Assembly: GCA_001600055.1 (NCBI GenBank) | Contig: BCIV01000010.1 | Location: 857,406-921,405 of the forward strand | Length of the DNA: 64,000 bases | Source: Filobasidium wieringae | Taxonomy: Eukaryota > Basidiomycota > Tremellomycetes > Filobasidiales > Filobasidiaceae | Reading direction: 5' to 3' | In this document: positions 1 through 12,619 of the stretch, in pieces | Layout: every line of letters begins with the position of its first letter | How positions within the stretch are numbered: the stretch's first letter is position 1 | The notes under the pieces: model-generated | The model's database searches: none | Told to the model about the DNA's origin: nothing | What the model saw: the letters and a program-made list of their open reading frames with translations, nothing else | Translations under genes and position numbers: made by a program

Positions 1-671
1 ATCTTTTCTTCATCGGTAGGTACGGCGGATAGGTAGAAGGAAGACATCTCTCCTGGACTTTGAGGGGTTGAGGGGTTGGAGATCGGTCCGGCTATAGATA
101 GGATGAGAGGGATAGAATAGAGACGAGAGGTTTAGTGGAGGATATTCAAGGATTTAAGAGAACTTGGTTTACAGTTAGGATAGCTGTAAGGATAGACGAA
201 GAAGAACAGATCGTCAGGCGTACAGCACTTCAGGGTGGAACGGGAGTTTAGGGGTAAGCTTACAAGATGACCTCCCAAAGATGATCAGGGTCTCCGAATA
301 CAGCGCTCTTGATACACTTTCTATACCAACAAACATGTCCCAACGGAAGACGACAAAGAAAAATGATAATGCCTTAGTATGGGTTTCGACGGACAATCAG
401 CGAACTATAGACATTGGACATACGATTTGGATTCTCCTTTAGTAGAATCATAAATCGCTTTCAACCCGTTCAACTTCCACTCGAGCGTTACGCTTTGAGT
501 CTCTGCGAATGTCAGGGAAGATGGTTCTGTGGTTGGCATCACATAGAGACCTGAAAATGGAGACGACAGAGAAAGGATGAATGAGCGGGTGAGCGGATTG
601 GGACAAATAGAGAGCTTACAATCGACCCGGTCTTGCCTGTTTGAGGATGTTTGAGAGACTTGGTTAGCCAT
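1..671 (-). CDS. MATH-domain protein, 5' part (runs off the window)
   Basis: N-terminal part of a gene whose 3' end lies beyond base 1. The ATG is at 671-669. Exons read on the minus strand are 620-671, 424-550, 264-320, 173-183 and 91 downward. Every junction has GT..AG ends and keeps frame. The spliced product reads VTLEWKLNGLKAIYDSTKGE, then KCIKSAVFGDPDHLWEVIL, YPNSG and FYLSAVPTDEE. This spacing is typical of a fungal MATH (meprin/TRAF homology) domain, as found in MATH-BTB substrate adaptors of Cul3 ubiquitin ligases. Whether a BTB domain follows cannot be seen. The exons were assembled by hand, and the shortest one (11 nt) is the least certain. Confidence 0.7.
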
Positions 672-2033
672 TCTGGATACGACCAGATTTCACTCAGAGT
701 GAAAGACGGAGAGATAGACGATAGGAGATCAGTATAGTGTGAATTGCGACGAAGTCGAGTGATCGAGTGATGAGTGATGTTATTGCTATCTTGATGAGAT
801 CACAGATGACGAATATGCGTTATGAACCTGGGCTGATGCGATATGATAAGGGCACAGGCTTTAGAGCTTGGGTGTTTCGAAAACGAAACGACCAAGCCTG
901 ATCGTACATGTCGTACAGGATGTTAATTGTCGAGAGCTCAGAAAAAACTATCGACATACAGTCGCAAAACAATTCACTGGTGGCGTCGCTCGAGATCTTG
1001 GCCAGCTTGATCCGGTGTCGATCACCTCTGCAGATCTCCCAAACAATCCAACACTGACGTTCCCTAGCGCGTGCGCTTCTAGCTGGCGACTCGGCCTCCA
1101 CTTTCGACGCAAAGGGGAAACGTTGCCGTGTCATAACGATTCCGTTCGAGTTCTCTGTTTGTTTCAATTGTCAAACACTCAACTTGAAACACAAAAGCAC
1201 TTGGTACGCTCGCTGCATTTACTAAACACCGAGCCTTACTACTGTCAGGGAGGTGGTCTAGCGGTGTTCGTGAGTCGATGATAGTACAGCCTGGCGTACT
1301 CGAACAGGCTGACACGAGTTTTTTCTACAACGTGTTTCACCGTCATCCCATCACGTCTAATCACCCCTCACCCGTCCTTCAACTCTATCACCGCCATCAC
1401 CTCGCCTTTTTACTTATGATATACCTACCTCCCTTTATCCTCCCCCCTTTCATCTCATCAAACGCACACCCATATTCTCGCTTACTACTAAAACACCCTG
1501 CACTTGATTCAATCCCGTTTCATCCCATTCATCTCTGCTCTTTCGAAGCTAGAAGCAAGCTGGATCAAGCGAAAGAAGCCCCTTTGTTTCAGTCGCGGAT
1601 AACAGCACTATTACTACTACTTCTTGGTGTTACTTCGACCTCGACAACACTATACGGTCAACGCTTGAAGCTGAAGACTAGATCAATCTAATCAAGAACA
1701 ACCTTGTGGTACCACTTCCGACACCCACCACCGACCAACACCCATTCTTGAAGAACACTTGTCGAGATTTTCCCACACCAAACATCCCACATCAAACATC
1801 AAACTTCCCCCGTCGTACCTCAAACACCAACAGCTCGTTTGATACCGAACATCAAACGTCGAACCTTTCATCGATCTTAGGTGAAACGAATTTTATTACA
1901 CCAAGAAATCAGAAACACAAGCGGGCAGTGAATTCTCAACAAGGTTAGTAGTTTGTTTGGTTGTTCCCCTTGATCAATCGATTAATGATCTCCTGATCTT
2001 GTCGGGCTTTCTCTGGAACAGCAACGCTCAACA
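672..2033. other. Intergenic region and STE12 5' leader
   Basis: No convincing coding exon was seen. The stretch from about 1320 is rich in C, T and A, as is usual for leaders and promoters in this group. A probable 5'UTR intron of STE12 runs from the GTTAGT near 1944 to the AACAG at 2021, just before the start codon. An A-box-like motif near 1260 was examined for a tRNA and rejected. Confidence 0.5.
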
Positions 2034-5000
2034 ATGTCCGACTCGATTCCCACCCTCTCCACCCCCAACCCAGCTCTCCCACCTCCGACTCCGACACAGT
2101 CTACCATCACTGAACCTTCTTCTACTCCACTACCACCCCAGGTCCAAGAACCAGAACCTGTATCGGATTATCAAGAACTCGATTTGAGACCTGTTAGAGG
2201 AGGAGTACCGGAACTTACTGCCGATGAGCTCGATGAGTTGGGTGGGAAGGATAAAGAGAGTGTGGTCGAGGAGGTTCCCGTACCGGAGGCTGGGGACGCA
2301 AGTGAGACGGTACATGCACCGGTCCCACTAACAACGTCTAGCGAGAAAACAGAGACTATACCTCCACGTCCGGCATGGTCCACTTTTTTACCTCCCAAAA
2401 TCAACACCAGCCCATACCCACCAACCGAATCGACTCTACCTCAACTCCCAACCCTTGTCCAACCCGATCAACAGAACAGCTCAAACTTTTCTCGAGGGAA
2501 TGGAACGAAAGAACCTGTTCTTCCGCAATCACACCTCTTGCCTCCTCCTGCCCCGGGCCCATCGAGTTCAATGAGAGGACCTTCGAGTGAGATTGGATTC
2601 TCTGGGGGTAGAGAGGAATCGGTTATACAGCCGATTGGACCTGGGGTGAGTGAGATGGGTAGACCCATGGTGGATCTGGATGGGGCGTTAGGGACGGGGA
2701 CTAGCGGATGGACTGGTCGAGGAAGGTGAGTCTTGGTCGTTTGAACCAACCGGAAGCTATTGGAGCTGAGCTTGAAACCGATCGTGTTTCGATAGCGCTG
2801 TTTCTACCCCGAATACTTCTTTACCTATGCCACCTGATCTTGTACCTCGACAGCTTACAACGAGGGAGGCGCAGTTGGTCGATCATTTGGTTAGGCTACA
2901 GTTGGTCAGTGCGATTTCCTCGTCCGGAAGAATTAGATACTGATGCTGAATGACGGGCGGGATCAGTTTCTGGCTACGGCTCCTTCTGCTTGGCAACAAC
3001 ATGGGACTGTTCCCACCGGAAGTGTAAGCCACTTGACTCCTTTTTCATCACGCCTGGATCATGTAGTCTAACTGGTTCAGCTGTACAGGACGTCCTATCC
3101 CAACAAAACCCATGGCATAACTTTCATAACAATCCGACCGCCGAACCGGTCTGTTTCGTCTCTTCCCCCCACCCCGCACTCAATAGGTTCTTGTTACCTA
3201 ATGGGGAACACGTCAGTTGTGCTTATTGGAACGGATTGTATATGGTCACTGGGACGGATATTGGTAAGCGATCATCTATCGTAACGTACAAAAGGTCGAC
3301 GGCTGATTCGTGCGGAACTCGATATAGTTCGAGCATTGGCTTTCCGATTCGAAGCTTTCGGACGACCGGTCAAGACTAGGATGGTCAAGAAGTTCGAGGA
3401 AGGGATCTTCTCTGATTTGAGAAATTTGAAACCGGGCGAGGATTCTAGTTTGGAGAAACCAAAGGTTCGCTGGACGCACAATATTAGTCGACTGTTGTTT
3501 GAAACTGATGGACTCGATTTTGTGGGCACAGAGCGAGTTCTTGGACTTGTTGTTCAAGTACGGATGTATCAGAACTCAAAAGAAGCAAAAAGTCTTTTAC
3601 TGGTAAGTCGTCGGGTGTCGGTGCTCATGCTGTCATATCGTAATGAAACCCGATATCGTTTCAGGTTCTCGGTGCCGCACGACCGTCTTTTCCTCGATGC
3701 CCTGGAACGTGATTTGAAGCGAGAGAAAGAAGGTACAGAGCCAACTACAGAGATCATCGGAGAGCCCGCTAGAAGCTTTAGGTTGGTTGACTTTCAGGCC
3801 ATGGGGTATCGATGATCGCTGACCTCTGTGATACTCTATCATAGATGGGATCCTACGAAAAGCTTGTTTGAGCAGTTTGCAGCTTCTGACCTCTCTGCTA
3901 TCAATTCGTTGGGCGAGACAGTAAGCGTAACTGGACTGCCGTGTCACAGCATCCTCCTGACAGTCCTCATCTTGTTTACAGCTGGAGCCTGCTCGTCCAG
4001 AGGACGGTGCCCCCGCTGCAGAGTTTCCTGGTCAGGAAGACATCGACAGAGACCCACTACCGCAATTACCTATGCCGACCGGTGTAGACCAACGAAATCG
4101 ACCATTCTCAGTGACCTTGTTCGAAGGTAGTCCGCAGTACAAGCAACGCAAGAAGAAGGATGGGAAAGGAAGACTCTTGAAGAAGTCCAATCTGGGTGAC
4201 GCTCAGTCTGATCTTGACGATGAAGAGGAGGGACCTGACAGACTAGGCTCAGAAATGTCGGACGTCAAGCCAAACATCCAGCACGATAGCCTGGAGCGGG
4301 ACAGTATGTCTAGAGCACCGTCTGCCAGCGTTTCCATGCCACCTCCCATTGCAGGCGCATCGACCTGGACCGTTGGCACGAGCGACAAGGCTGCAGGTCG
4401 GCAAACACCACAGCCAATGTCTCGTCAGGTATCGGTTGCAGCTAGCGTAGAATCTGAAGGAGCTCGGGGGCAGAGTACTGCTCCTACTGGAGTCAAAATG
4501 TTTCGTTGTCCACTCGAGACTTGTCAGAGATATTTCAAGAGACTCGAACACCTGAAGAGGCACGTTAGGACCCATACCCAGGAACGTCCTTATGTCTGTC
4601 AACGATGTGGCAAGCGATTCAGCAGGAGTGATAATCTGACTCAACACATGCGAACCCATGAACGGCAGGACCGAGGGGAGCGTGCAAGTACCCAAATGAC
4701 AGAAGATGACGAATTCGCCAGAATGCTTGAGGCCCAAGTCGACGCAATGGCAGCCGAGATGGGATATGAAGGCTCTGTATACGGCGATTCTGGTGGATCG
4801 TCGTATTATGGGAGTCCCGCGATGCTTCCAATGGTACCTATGGCTCGAGTAGGAAGCGTTCCAATTCTAGGGACGGCTGCAGGGTACATGTCACCTCCCC
4901 CACCTCCCATGGTGCGCCATCAGTCATTCAGCGCCGACGGTACGAGCTTTGCCCGCATGTCCGGTCCTGGGCCCGACCGTAATGGTTACACGTATCGAAG

Positions 5001-5724
5001 ACAAACCTCTATTCCCGCTTACTCCAACAGTCGACTGAGATACATGTCACCGAACCCAGGAGCCGTTCCAAGGGCTCAGACGAGATCCCCGGCCTACCGT
5101 CCATTTGCCCCTACTCAACGAGCTGCGTCTGTCAGTGCCATTCCCCATCACCAGGGATTCGAGCACAACTATCCCAGCCCATATCAGCAACAGAGCGCTT
5201 TACCTCCTTTGACCAATGGCGGATATGGATCCTCAGCTCACCCAAATAACTTCGCACACGGCGCTCCATACAGTCAACACAACGATCCATACAACGGTAT
5301 GCCTCCTCCAGGTTCGCTGACGCTACGGCCGCCTGGAAACGCCTATAACTTAGGGCCAATGAGTGCTGAAGGTGTCAACCCCAGCGAGATGCAGCTTTCC
5401 GGACAAGCTTCTAACGACATGAGTATGGGAGGCAGTATGCTTCCGAGTGCAGTCAGTGGAGGAGAGTCTCAATACTCTTATGGAAGAGTAGGGTACGAGC
5501 CTTCCCACTTGATTCCGAGCATGAATACCGCTGCTCCACCTCAATCATCCGTTTCTGCGGAAGGAATTCCTCTGGAGTCTCCCGCTACAATGGCCTTCAA
5601 TGGTATGATGGTTTCCGCGAGCTATACGCCGGGTACGGCTATTGGGTGGCCAAATCCCGAGAACCCTACCCCTATCACCTCGAATTCGGGATCTAGATTT
5701 ACCGATCCGATGATAGAGAATTGA
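2034..5724 (+). CDS. STE12: STE12 transcription factor (homeodomain-like plus two C2H2 fingers)
   Basis: Nuclear transcription factor acting downstream of the pheromone/MAPK cascade in mating and filamentous growth. Nine exons: 2034-2725, 2796-2904, 2967-3023, 3089-3263, 3328-3464, 3532-3602, 3665-3781, 3845-3920 and 3982-5724. All phases agree and give 1058 residues. The STE12 DNA-binding region is at about residues 316-440, starting [10 protein letters not shown]. It includes [34 protein letters not shown] and [19 protein letters not shown], nearly identical to the family consensus. Two zinc fingers follow at about residues 654-706 (C-x4-C-x12-H-x3-H and C-x2-C-x12-H-x3-H). Ascomycete yeast Ste12 lacks these; basidiomycete and filamentous-fungal versions have them. 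The remaining N- and C-termini are low-complexity, rich in Ser, Pro and Gly. In Cryptococcus STE12 lies in the mating-type locus, but no other MAT gene is recognisable nearby. Confidence 0.95.
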
Positions 5725-7156
5725 TTAGGGGAAGTTTTAAAGGACGGAAGCCGATAGCACTCCAACAAGTGTATCAGCTTGGGGAACGAGATCGGCTCGA
5801 GACGCACATGCGCATCAGAAACACACGCTTTTGCAATGAGTCCGTAGTATCAACCGCAATTACTCTTTGTTTTGTCTTCGCTGTAAACTTGCATCCATTC
5901 CATCGACCACATTCACGTCGAATCTGTTGTGCCACATGAAAACGCTCTCCCACGAATGAATACCGATGATCCGGCTCGTCTCAAAAATTGTATCACAGAA
6001 ACAGCGTGCGAGATATTGGGGTTTGCAAGTTTATGGCCAACAACATTAATTGAGGATGAGCCGGTTGTGGACTAGACAGCCGGAGTTGCAAACCTTACAG
6101 TAACATCCGGTTCCGGAAGAAGGTTTGATTGGAAACACAAGTCCTGTAGTCAAGCAGTGGGTCCTGCATCAGGGCGATGATTTTCCGCATGGCGCGCAAT
6201 GCCGTCTCCTATCGTTTCAGATACTTTAGGTATGTGTTTCAGGAACACCTATTACAACCGAAGCATCAGGTGATCGAGCATTCGATGATCGACTCCAAAC
6301 ACAAAAGGGGTCATTCCAGCGGACTGAAGAAGCATCTCTGCAGATCCGCCTAACGTCTCATGTACCACAATGAGGTCTTATAGATGTTTTGTATCCTCAG
6401 TAAAAAATTGGGCAAAAACCTCCTTTTAACTCGATGATCGCCGGTTCTCGATCAACCACAACCCAGTATCTGCAGGCGCGGAAAGGCTTCTTAAGGGCGA
6501 TCCTGATTATCCTCCTGATTGGCGGAGTAAAGAAGAGGGTAGCGGGCACGGAAGGAACTCTTGTCTTTGGCAAGCCAGGATTCACATCGCTATGAGCAAT
6601 ATTGTTAAATAGCCAGCAGCAAGCAACGTAGCCACGAAGCGACAGATATCGATGTTAGAAGCCTTCTGGGCCACCTCCACTTGGTTCATGGTATGGGACG
6701 CTCCAATCCACGTTATTTGCTCATGAATAGGTACAATGAGGGTCGTGTAGATTTGCTTCCTCTTCGTTCGACAATCCCTTCATTCCAGAATCATCCTTCA
6801 TCTACCAAAGTTTGGCCTATCAAATCGTTAGGTTATCATGTCGTGTTGCGCGCAATCAAAAGGCAACATTTCTATACTGTCAATAAAGACGTACGAATAG
6901 AATGCGCGGCAATAATGTTCTGAGCGGACTATATAGAGGAGAGAAAAGTAAGTCACCAGCATCTGTTCCGCAAGAGAGCTTCGGCAAGAAGATCTCCAAA
7001 GCTGTTCTACTATGTGCGGGTATAGTGGGTCATCAGCACTATACCGTGCTCAATGGAGTCCAATACACTGTATCATGCTAAGGTGAAATTGATATGCGAT
7101 TACAACGTAGCGGCCGATATACAGATTTAGATTTACAACTCAAGCAGACCGGAAAG
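5725..7156. other. Intergenic, no gene recognised
   Basis: About 1.4 kb between the 3' ends of STE12 and the A-T-R reductase gene. Only short ORFs without protein-like composition or plausible splice partners occur here. No tRNA or repeat was seen. Confidence 0.5.
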
Positions 7157-10100
7157 CTAAGCCAAGAACCCTGTTTTTCTCCAAGCAGCGATGAACTTGC
7201 CCACTACCTCTTCATCCACGTTCGGAGCGCTGGCGATCGTAGGGGAAGCTTTGGAAGTTTCCTCGGTGGTATAGCTCGCGCGTTTCGACACGGACTCATT
7301 TTCATACTGCAATAGGGGAGTTTGAATCAGTAGATGATGCATGAATTCGAGATTCAGCTGGACTCACTTTACTGGCGAAGAAATCGAGTAACTTGTAAGT
7401 GGGGTTTTTGGACACATCCGGGTCGGATTTCCTTAGCCGCGCGACCCATTCCTTTTTCGAGCAGACGTCGAATTCGATGCCGGCCTTGTGTAGGGCGGCA
7501 TAGACCGTCTGCCAACTCGTCTCCTTGGAAGAGTTGAGTACGTGCCATAGTGGTCGGTGAGTCGAAGATTGTACGATCTCGACGATCGCTTTGGCGGCCA
7601 GATCCACGGGCAGCCAGGATAAAGTCTAACCATGAAGGCGAGCTTAGCTTAGCATGCTCATCCATCCAGTAGCTAACGACCACTCACCTCGTCAAGCTCT
7701 GGCATCGCTCCGATAGCCTGGGCACCCTTGATCTGTAACGAGATTGCCTCCGTCTCGTTCCATACCCCGTGAACCGTGTCTCCCACCATCTGACCGATAC
7801 GTAGGGTTTCCGCTCGGATCCCGCGTTTGGTAGCGGCGGCAGCGATGATGTTCTCAGTCACCCATTTAGATCGAGCGTATCCCATTCCCTGGGCATCGGC
7901 GGGGTTATCAGACACGGTCTCGGTGTTGACGGGTCCGGTGTGGGCCGCGACTGCCGATACGCTGTGAAGGAATTCCACTTAGAAAGAAAAAGAGCTTGTA
8001 TACATGTCCGAGACTCACGAAGAGGAGAAGAAGAAGTCCCCGGGTCTACCCGAACCAGACGTGATGGCCAAGTTGATCAAATTGGAAGCGGCTGCTATGT
8101 TACCCTTTTCGAACGACTCGACGTTGAGAGTGAAGTTTACACTCCAGGCGTTGGCGATGACGGTCGTCACCTCGCTTCTGATCTTGTCGTATCGTTCAGC
8201 ACCCAAGCCACTATACCCAAGCGGTATACTATTTCAGTCGCGACTTCAACCAGCGGAGTCGTGGTCACTTACAGATCAGGCAAGCTCAAATCAGAAGCAT
8301 AAGCTTCGACCGACCCGTCGGGGCGAGAATCAACTCCGCTCAACTCGCGCTGCTTCAAGCTATCCTCGACCCTCTGCATCGCGTCCTTGTCATCTTTCGC
8401 TCGGACCAGACAGATCACTTTGGTAACGTCTTTCCCAGATAGTAACTGATCTAGGAGGTGGGCTCCAAGGGATCCGGTTGCTCCTGTCAACACCTGTCGA
8501 GCAAAGGTATATCAGTATCTGCGCAGCGGAAAAGCATGACAAGGATACCCACGACCGTCAACGAAGTAGGAGCCGTTTTGGTAGCTTGAGGTATTTCCGC
8601 AAAGTTCGAATACTTGGCCACTAGGTTCTTCATCGCTTGCATCTGCTTGATATCCGAGTTTCCTTTCTGCTCGTCGATCTTGCCCGACATGATCGCCTCG
8701 AGGAACTCGGATAACCTGACAAAGATCGAACCGAGTCAGAAAGTTCCTCTCAGTCTCCCTCGTGTAGGGGGGGGGGGGGCGGCAGGACTCACTGTCTGAC
8801 GGAAGGGTTCTCGAAGACGACGTTTCCAGGAAGGATGACCCCCTTCAAATCCAACTCGCGCTGCAAAGTGGTCCTCACCCGTGCGGCCTGTAATGAATTC
8901 ACCCTATCGCCCGTTCACAACCTATCAGCGATCCTTCCCTATGAACCGCCTTTAGATCCATCCGAGGACTGACCCATAATCGAACAAGTCCTGATCATCC
9001 GTTAGAGATCCGGAAGAATCTGTGATCCCCGTGATCAACTCGGCCACATAACGCTTCAATTCTTCCCCGTAGATCTTCTTCTTGTGGATCTCTTGACCCG
9101 GTAGTCCAGCCTCTCCGCGTTCATACTTGATATACCTCTGCATGACGACGAACCAAGACCTAATCAGTTCCGAGCACAAACCCCACAGGAACTCGAGAGA
9201 TCTGACGCGGACGGACCTCTTCGATGACCCCCTCGAACAGTTTATAACACTTTGGTCTTATGATCGAAGCCTTATCCGCCCTCGGGATGGTCGTCCCGGG
9301 AGGAAGAAAGATCAACATCTCGGGCATCAACTGCGAATGACTCGGCGCTTCTCCATTGGCCTTTTCGATGACGGGTTTGATCTTTTCCCACATCTCCCGC
9401 TCAGAGAGTTCAGAGCCGAGGTCGGTAGAGAGGATGAGAGCGCCGATGTGTGATCGACCTGAACCGAATATGATCGCTTCGGCTATATAGGGTGATTCTC
9501 CCTTGAGCGTCAATTCGATCGGGACCGGGTTGGTCTTCTCCCCGCTGACCATCACCAGGGTATCATCCAGCCTTCCTACGAACTTGTAAGCGCCTTCCCG
9601 GGAAGGATGGGGTAGGAAAATGTCCGAGGTGGCGTAACTACCATCATCCGTGTTACTCCGGACTTTTCCTTTCCAACCGTCAAGGACGACGATCTCGAAC
9701 GAATTATCCCCCTGAGGGAGGAACTTTAAGAACCGGGAGACCCCGGAGGTGACGTTCGGACCGGTGAATCGGATATAATTCCAGTCCTTGTCCGTATCGA
9801 AATCTCTGAACGAGGTTCCCAGCTGTCCCCTATGCTCATAGCGAAAAGAAAAACGGATCAAAACTCCGTATCCCACCGCAAACCCCTGCGCTGCGAGCGA
9901 AAAACTCACGCCTCCGTCAACCCGTAATGCTCCACCAACCTCACTCCCTCCCTGACCAACCTATCCCCCAATTCATCCGGACAAGCGGCCCCCCCATAAG
10001 TGACCAACCTGAACCCCTTCAAAAGCCTCACCCCCTCTTCGCTCTCGGCCAAAAGTTTCAGGACGTAAGGGACGACGTAAAACCCTTGGACCTCCGGAGC

Positions 10101-11048
10101 GGCCTTTAGTGCGGATAAGATGTTGGCGGTAGTGAGAGGGATGGAGGAGGGGAATAGAGCGAGGGGTTTGGAGGAATGGATGGCTCGGTAGAAACAGGCG
10201 TGACCGTGGTTATGGAAGAGGGGGAGGGTGGTTAGTGCTGAAAGGTTGAATCCTGTTCCGGAGACGTTGAAAGCGGAGGCTTTGTGGGAGAGGATGATTG
10301 GCTATTACGTACGTATTGACAATAGAAGGTCAGTTAAGGGTTGGTAGTGAGAGAGAGAAGAAGACGAGACGGACCTTTGGGAACCCGGTAGATCCACTGG
10401 AATGGACAATGAAGACTGGCAATGGACCTTCTTCTTCAGGGGTCAAAGCTCTAGGCCAAGGTTCCACATCGTCTTGATTATCCCAAACCCCCTTTTCAGC
10501 CTGATGGATGATCCGAACGACTTGACCCGTTTCCGATTCCAAGTCCGAGACGGCGGTTTGAGCGGCGGAGAGGTAGTCGGGGTGGACTATTATTGATGAT
10601 GCCTGAGTGGATTTGAGGAGATGGGTTATCGCTGGGATCGAGTTGTTTATCGAACAGAAGAGGAGAGCGTGGCCTGTGATGCAATATGGTCAGGTTTATT
10701 CGATAGACATGCGTTGAAGAGACGTCGAGCGGACGTACCCATCTTGGCCAAAGCCAACTCGTGAATCGCATAATCCACCGCACTGGGAGCCAATATGGTC
10801 GTGTTCAAACGAGTCACCGTATCTCCCTTCTTCCTACACTCCAGCCCCTGTCGTTGAGAGTAATACCAAGCCAACCTATCCGCCCCATCGTTTATCTGTT
10901 TATAAGTGTAGGACGTATAGTTGAATGACTTGTCGGGGACGCTGACGACTTGGTTATCTGGAATCTCTCTTGCGCGCGTTTCGATGAGCTCGGTCATCGA
11001 GTGGAAGTGGAACTGCATTTTGTCTGCGAGTGGGGTTGCGATTGGCAT
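7157..11048 (-). CDS. NRPS-like carboxylic acid reductase (A-T-R)
   Basis: Adenylates a carboxylic acid, loads it on a phosphopantetheine arm and reduces it with NAD(P)H to an aldehyde. Twelve exons (minus): 10739-11048, 10375-10673, 9910-10301, 9217-9829, 8974-9137, 8793-8903, 8715-8553, 8273-8493, 8019-8210, 7688-7961, 7368-7625 and 7157-7306. Phases agree and give 1048 residues. The adenylation domain spans about residues 20-540: A3-like P-loop HSSGSTGFPK (about 195), YGG.ACP, HYGLTEA, GRLDD and PRADK. The carrier domain has DLFDYGVNSLQ with its attachment Ser near 596. The Lys2-type reductase domain (about 685 to the end) has VLTGATGSLG and the SSVSAV strand, and YARSK supplies the short-chain-dehydrogenase Tyr and Lys. 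There is no condensation domain. At this length it is not Lys2 (about 1400 residues) but an aryl or alkyl acid reductase of unknown substrate. It is divergently paired with an aldo/keto reductase. Confidence 0.92.
8770..8780 (+). repeat. Poly-G tract inside an intron of the A-T-R gene
   Basis: A long uninterrupted G run begins at about 8767 and ends at 8779, within the intron spanning 8716-8792. On the coding strand it is a C run. It lies between the GTGAGT donor and the TTGTCAG acceptor and does not affect the reading frame. Confidence 0.8.
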
Positions 11049-11329
11049 ATTGTCGTCGTCGTTGCGGTGGTTGTGGTTGTTGTGGCTTCAAGGTGCTGGT
11101 CAACTGGTTCGAGACGATGTCGAGGTCACGGTCGAGGATATATAACCCTCCGAAGTGTCGATGTGGGTTCGATCCACATGACTGTCGTCCGGCTGATTAC
11201 CGGAGTCACCGGACCGGATGAAGCTTGGCGCAGAGTGATCAGACTATATAACACGACACGCTCATCACGGATTGACACGTTCACTCTCAGCCACAACCAC
11301 CAACACATACAATACAGCCACCACACACC
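11049..11329. promoter_or_regulatory. Shared divergent promoter of the A-T-R reductase and AKR genes
   Basis: 281 bp separate the two start codons. TATA-like elements sit nearly symmetrically. ATATATAA at 11138-11145 lies about 90 bp upstream of the minus-strand ATG, and TATATA at 11245-11250 lies about 80 bp upstream of the plus-strand ATG. Between them is a perfect inverted repeat ATGTGG-N7-CCACAT (11161-11179). A run of four CCGG/CGG motifs follows (about 11189-11218), the kind of half-site bound by Zn2Cys6 regulators. The motifs are visible; their use is inferred. Confidence 0.6.
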
Positions 11330-12619
11330 ATGTCAATCGAATCCTCCTTCAAACTCAACAACGGTACCACAATCCCTGCAGTCGGGCTCGGTAAGTCGCT
11401 CACTTCTTCTCCCCGTGTCCCACCCAGGAACTCATCATCCACTCTCTTTTCAGGTACGTGGCAAGCTAAACCAGGCGAAGTCAAGGAGGCCGTAAAGAAC
11501 GCCATCAAGTCCGGTTACAGGCACATCGATTGTGCTCTCATCTGTACGTTCACCTCGCCGAACAACGGGGGTGAGGATCTTCGCTGATGATTTACCTTGG
11601 TGTGGAGCAGATCAGAACGAGGATGAAGTCGGACAAGGGATCAAGGAATCGGGTGTCCCTCGTTCGGAACTGTTCATCACTTCCAAACTGTACGTACTTG
11701 GTCTCTTACTCGCAACTCGCTCGAGGTATTCAGACCTTGCGTTTCAATCGAACCTCAGATGGAACACTTACCACGATCGAGCAGCCGAGTGTCTTGAGCA
11801 GACTCTCGCTTCCCTCGGAACAGATTACCTCGATTTGTACTTGATCCACTGGCCCGTGTAGGTTTCTCCATCTCGTTTCATTCATGCATGAACCTAGTCC
11901 TTACGTTTCGTCCCCTACAGTCGATTGGTAGCCAACTCCACCTCTCCTCTCCTCCCTACCAACCCGGACGGAACACGTTCGGTAGATCGTCAATGGGACC
12001 AATCCAAAACCTGGGCCCAGATGGAGTCCCTCTACGAATCCGGCAAAGTCAAGGCGATCGGGGTTTCCAACTGGTCCATCCCTTACCTCGAGCATCTCAG
12101 TAAAACTTGGAAAGTCGTCCCCGCGATCAACCAGGTGGAGCTCCACCCTTACAACCCTCAGCACGACTTGAAAGCGTTTTGCGATGAGAAGGGGATCCTT
12201 TTGGAAGCTTATTGTCCGCTCGGATCTACCGGGGCGCCTTTGCTCAAGGACGAGGGGATCAAGAAGATTGCGGAGAAGAATGGGGTTAGCGTCGCTACGG
12301 TTTGTATCAGTTATCAGGTCAACCGAGGGATCGTCGTCTTGCCCAAATCCGTCACTCCTGAACGTGAGTACCTGCCTCTGTCTTCCCTCCCCCTCCCCCC
12401 GTCCCGCTTACCCATCCCACTAACTCCACAGGAATCGCCGATAACCTCAAAACGATCAAGCTCTCTTCAGAGGACATGGACACGCTCAACTCGATGGCGG
12501 AAAAGGAGGGCAAACAGAAGAGGGTCAACACCCCGCTCTTTGGATGGAGTCTCGGGTTCCACGATTGGTATGGCGTCGGGAATAAGGATGCGCCTAGTAA
12601 GGACGCTGTGGATGTTTAG
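11330..12619 (+). CDS. Aldo/keto reductase (GCY1/YPR1-like)
   Basis: NADPH-dependent cytosolic reductase that converts aldehydes to alcohols. Exons 11330-11390, 11454-11543, 11611-11689, 11759-11857, 11921-12363 and 12432-12619 join in frame to 319 residues, a normal AKR length. The catalytic tetrad is visible: Asp in GYRHIDCA, Tyr in YQNEDEVG, Lys in FITSKLWN and His in YLIHWPV. The family signature [11 protein letters not shown] and the cofactor-binding segment [11 protein letters not shown] are also present. It is transcribed away from the acid reductase across a 281-bp shared promoter. It could therefore reduce the aldehyde that enzyme makes; that link is inferred from position and chemistry. 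Alternative roles are glycerol or general carbonyl metabolism. Confidence 0.93.

Noticed and set aside
868..1281. Long ORF on the plus strand overlapping minus-strand ORFs
   Set aside because: Composition is not protein-like, there are no domain motifs, and it lies in the region between two real genes.
1254..1325. Possible tRNA: an A-box-like TGGTCTAGCGG followed by a T6 run
   Set aside because: No B-box, the arms do not pair into a cloverleaf, and only a partial terminal stem forms.
7157..11048. Lys2 (alpha-aminoadipate reductase) as identity
   Set aside because: The protein is about 350 residues shorter than Lys2 and the adenylation core differs; a generic A-T-R acid reductase fits better.
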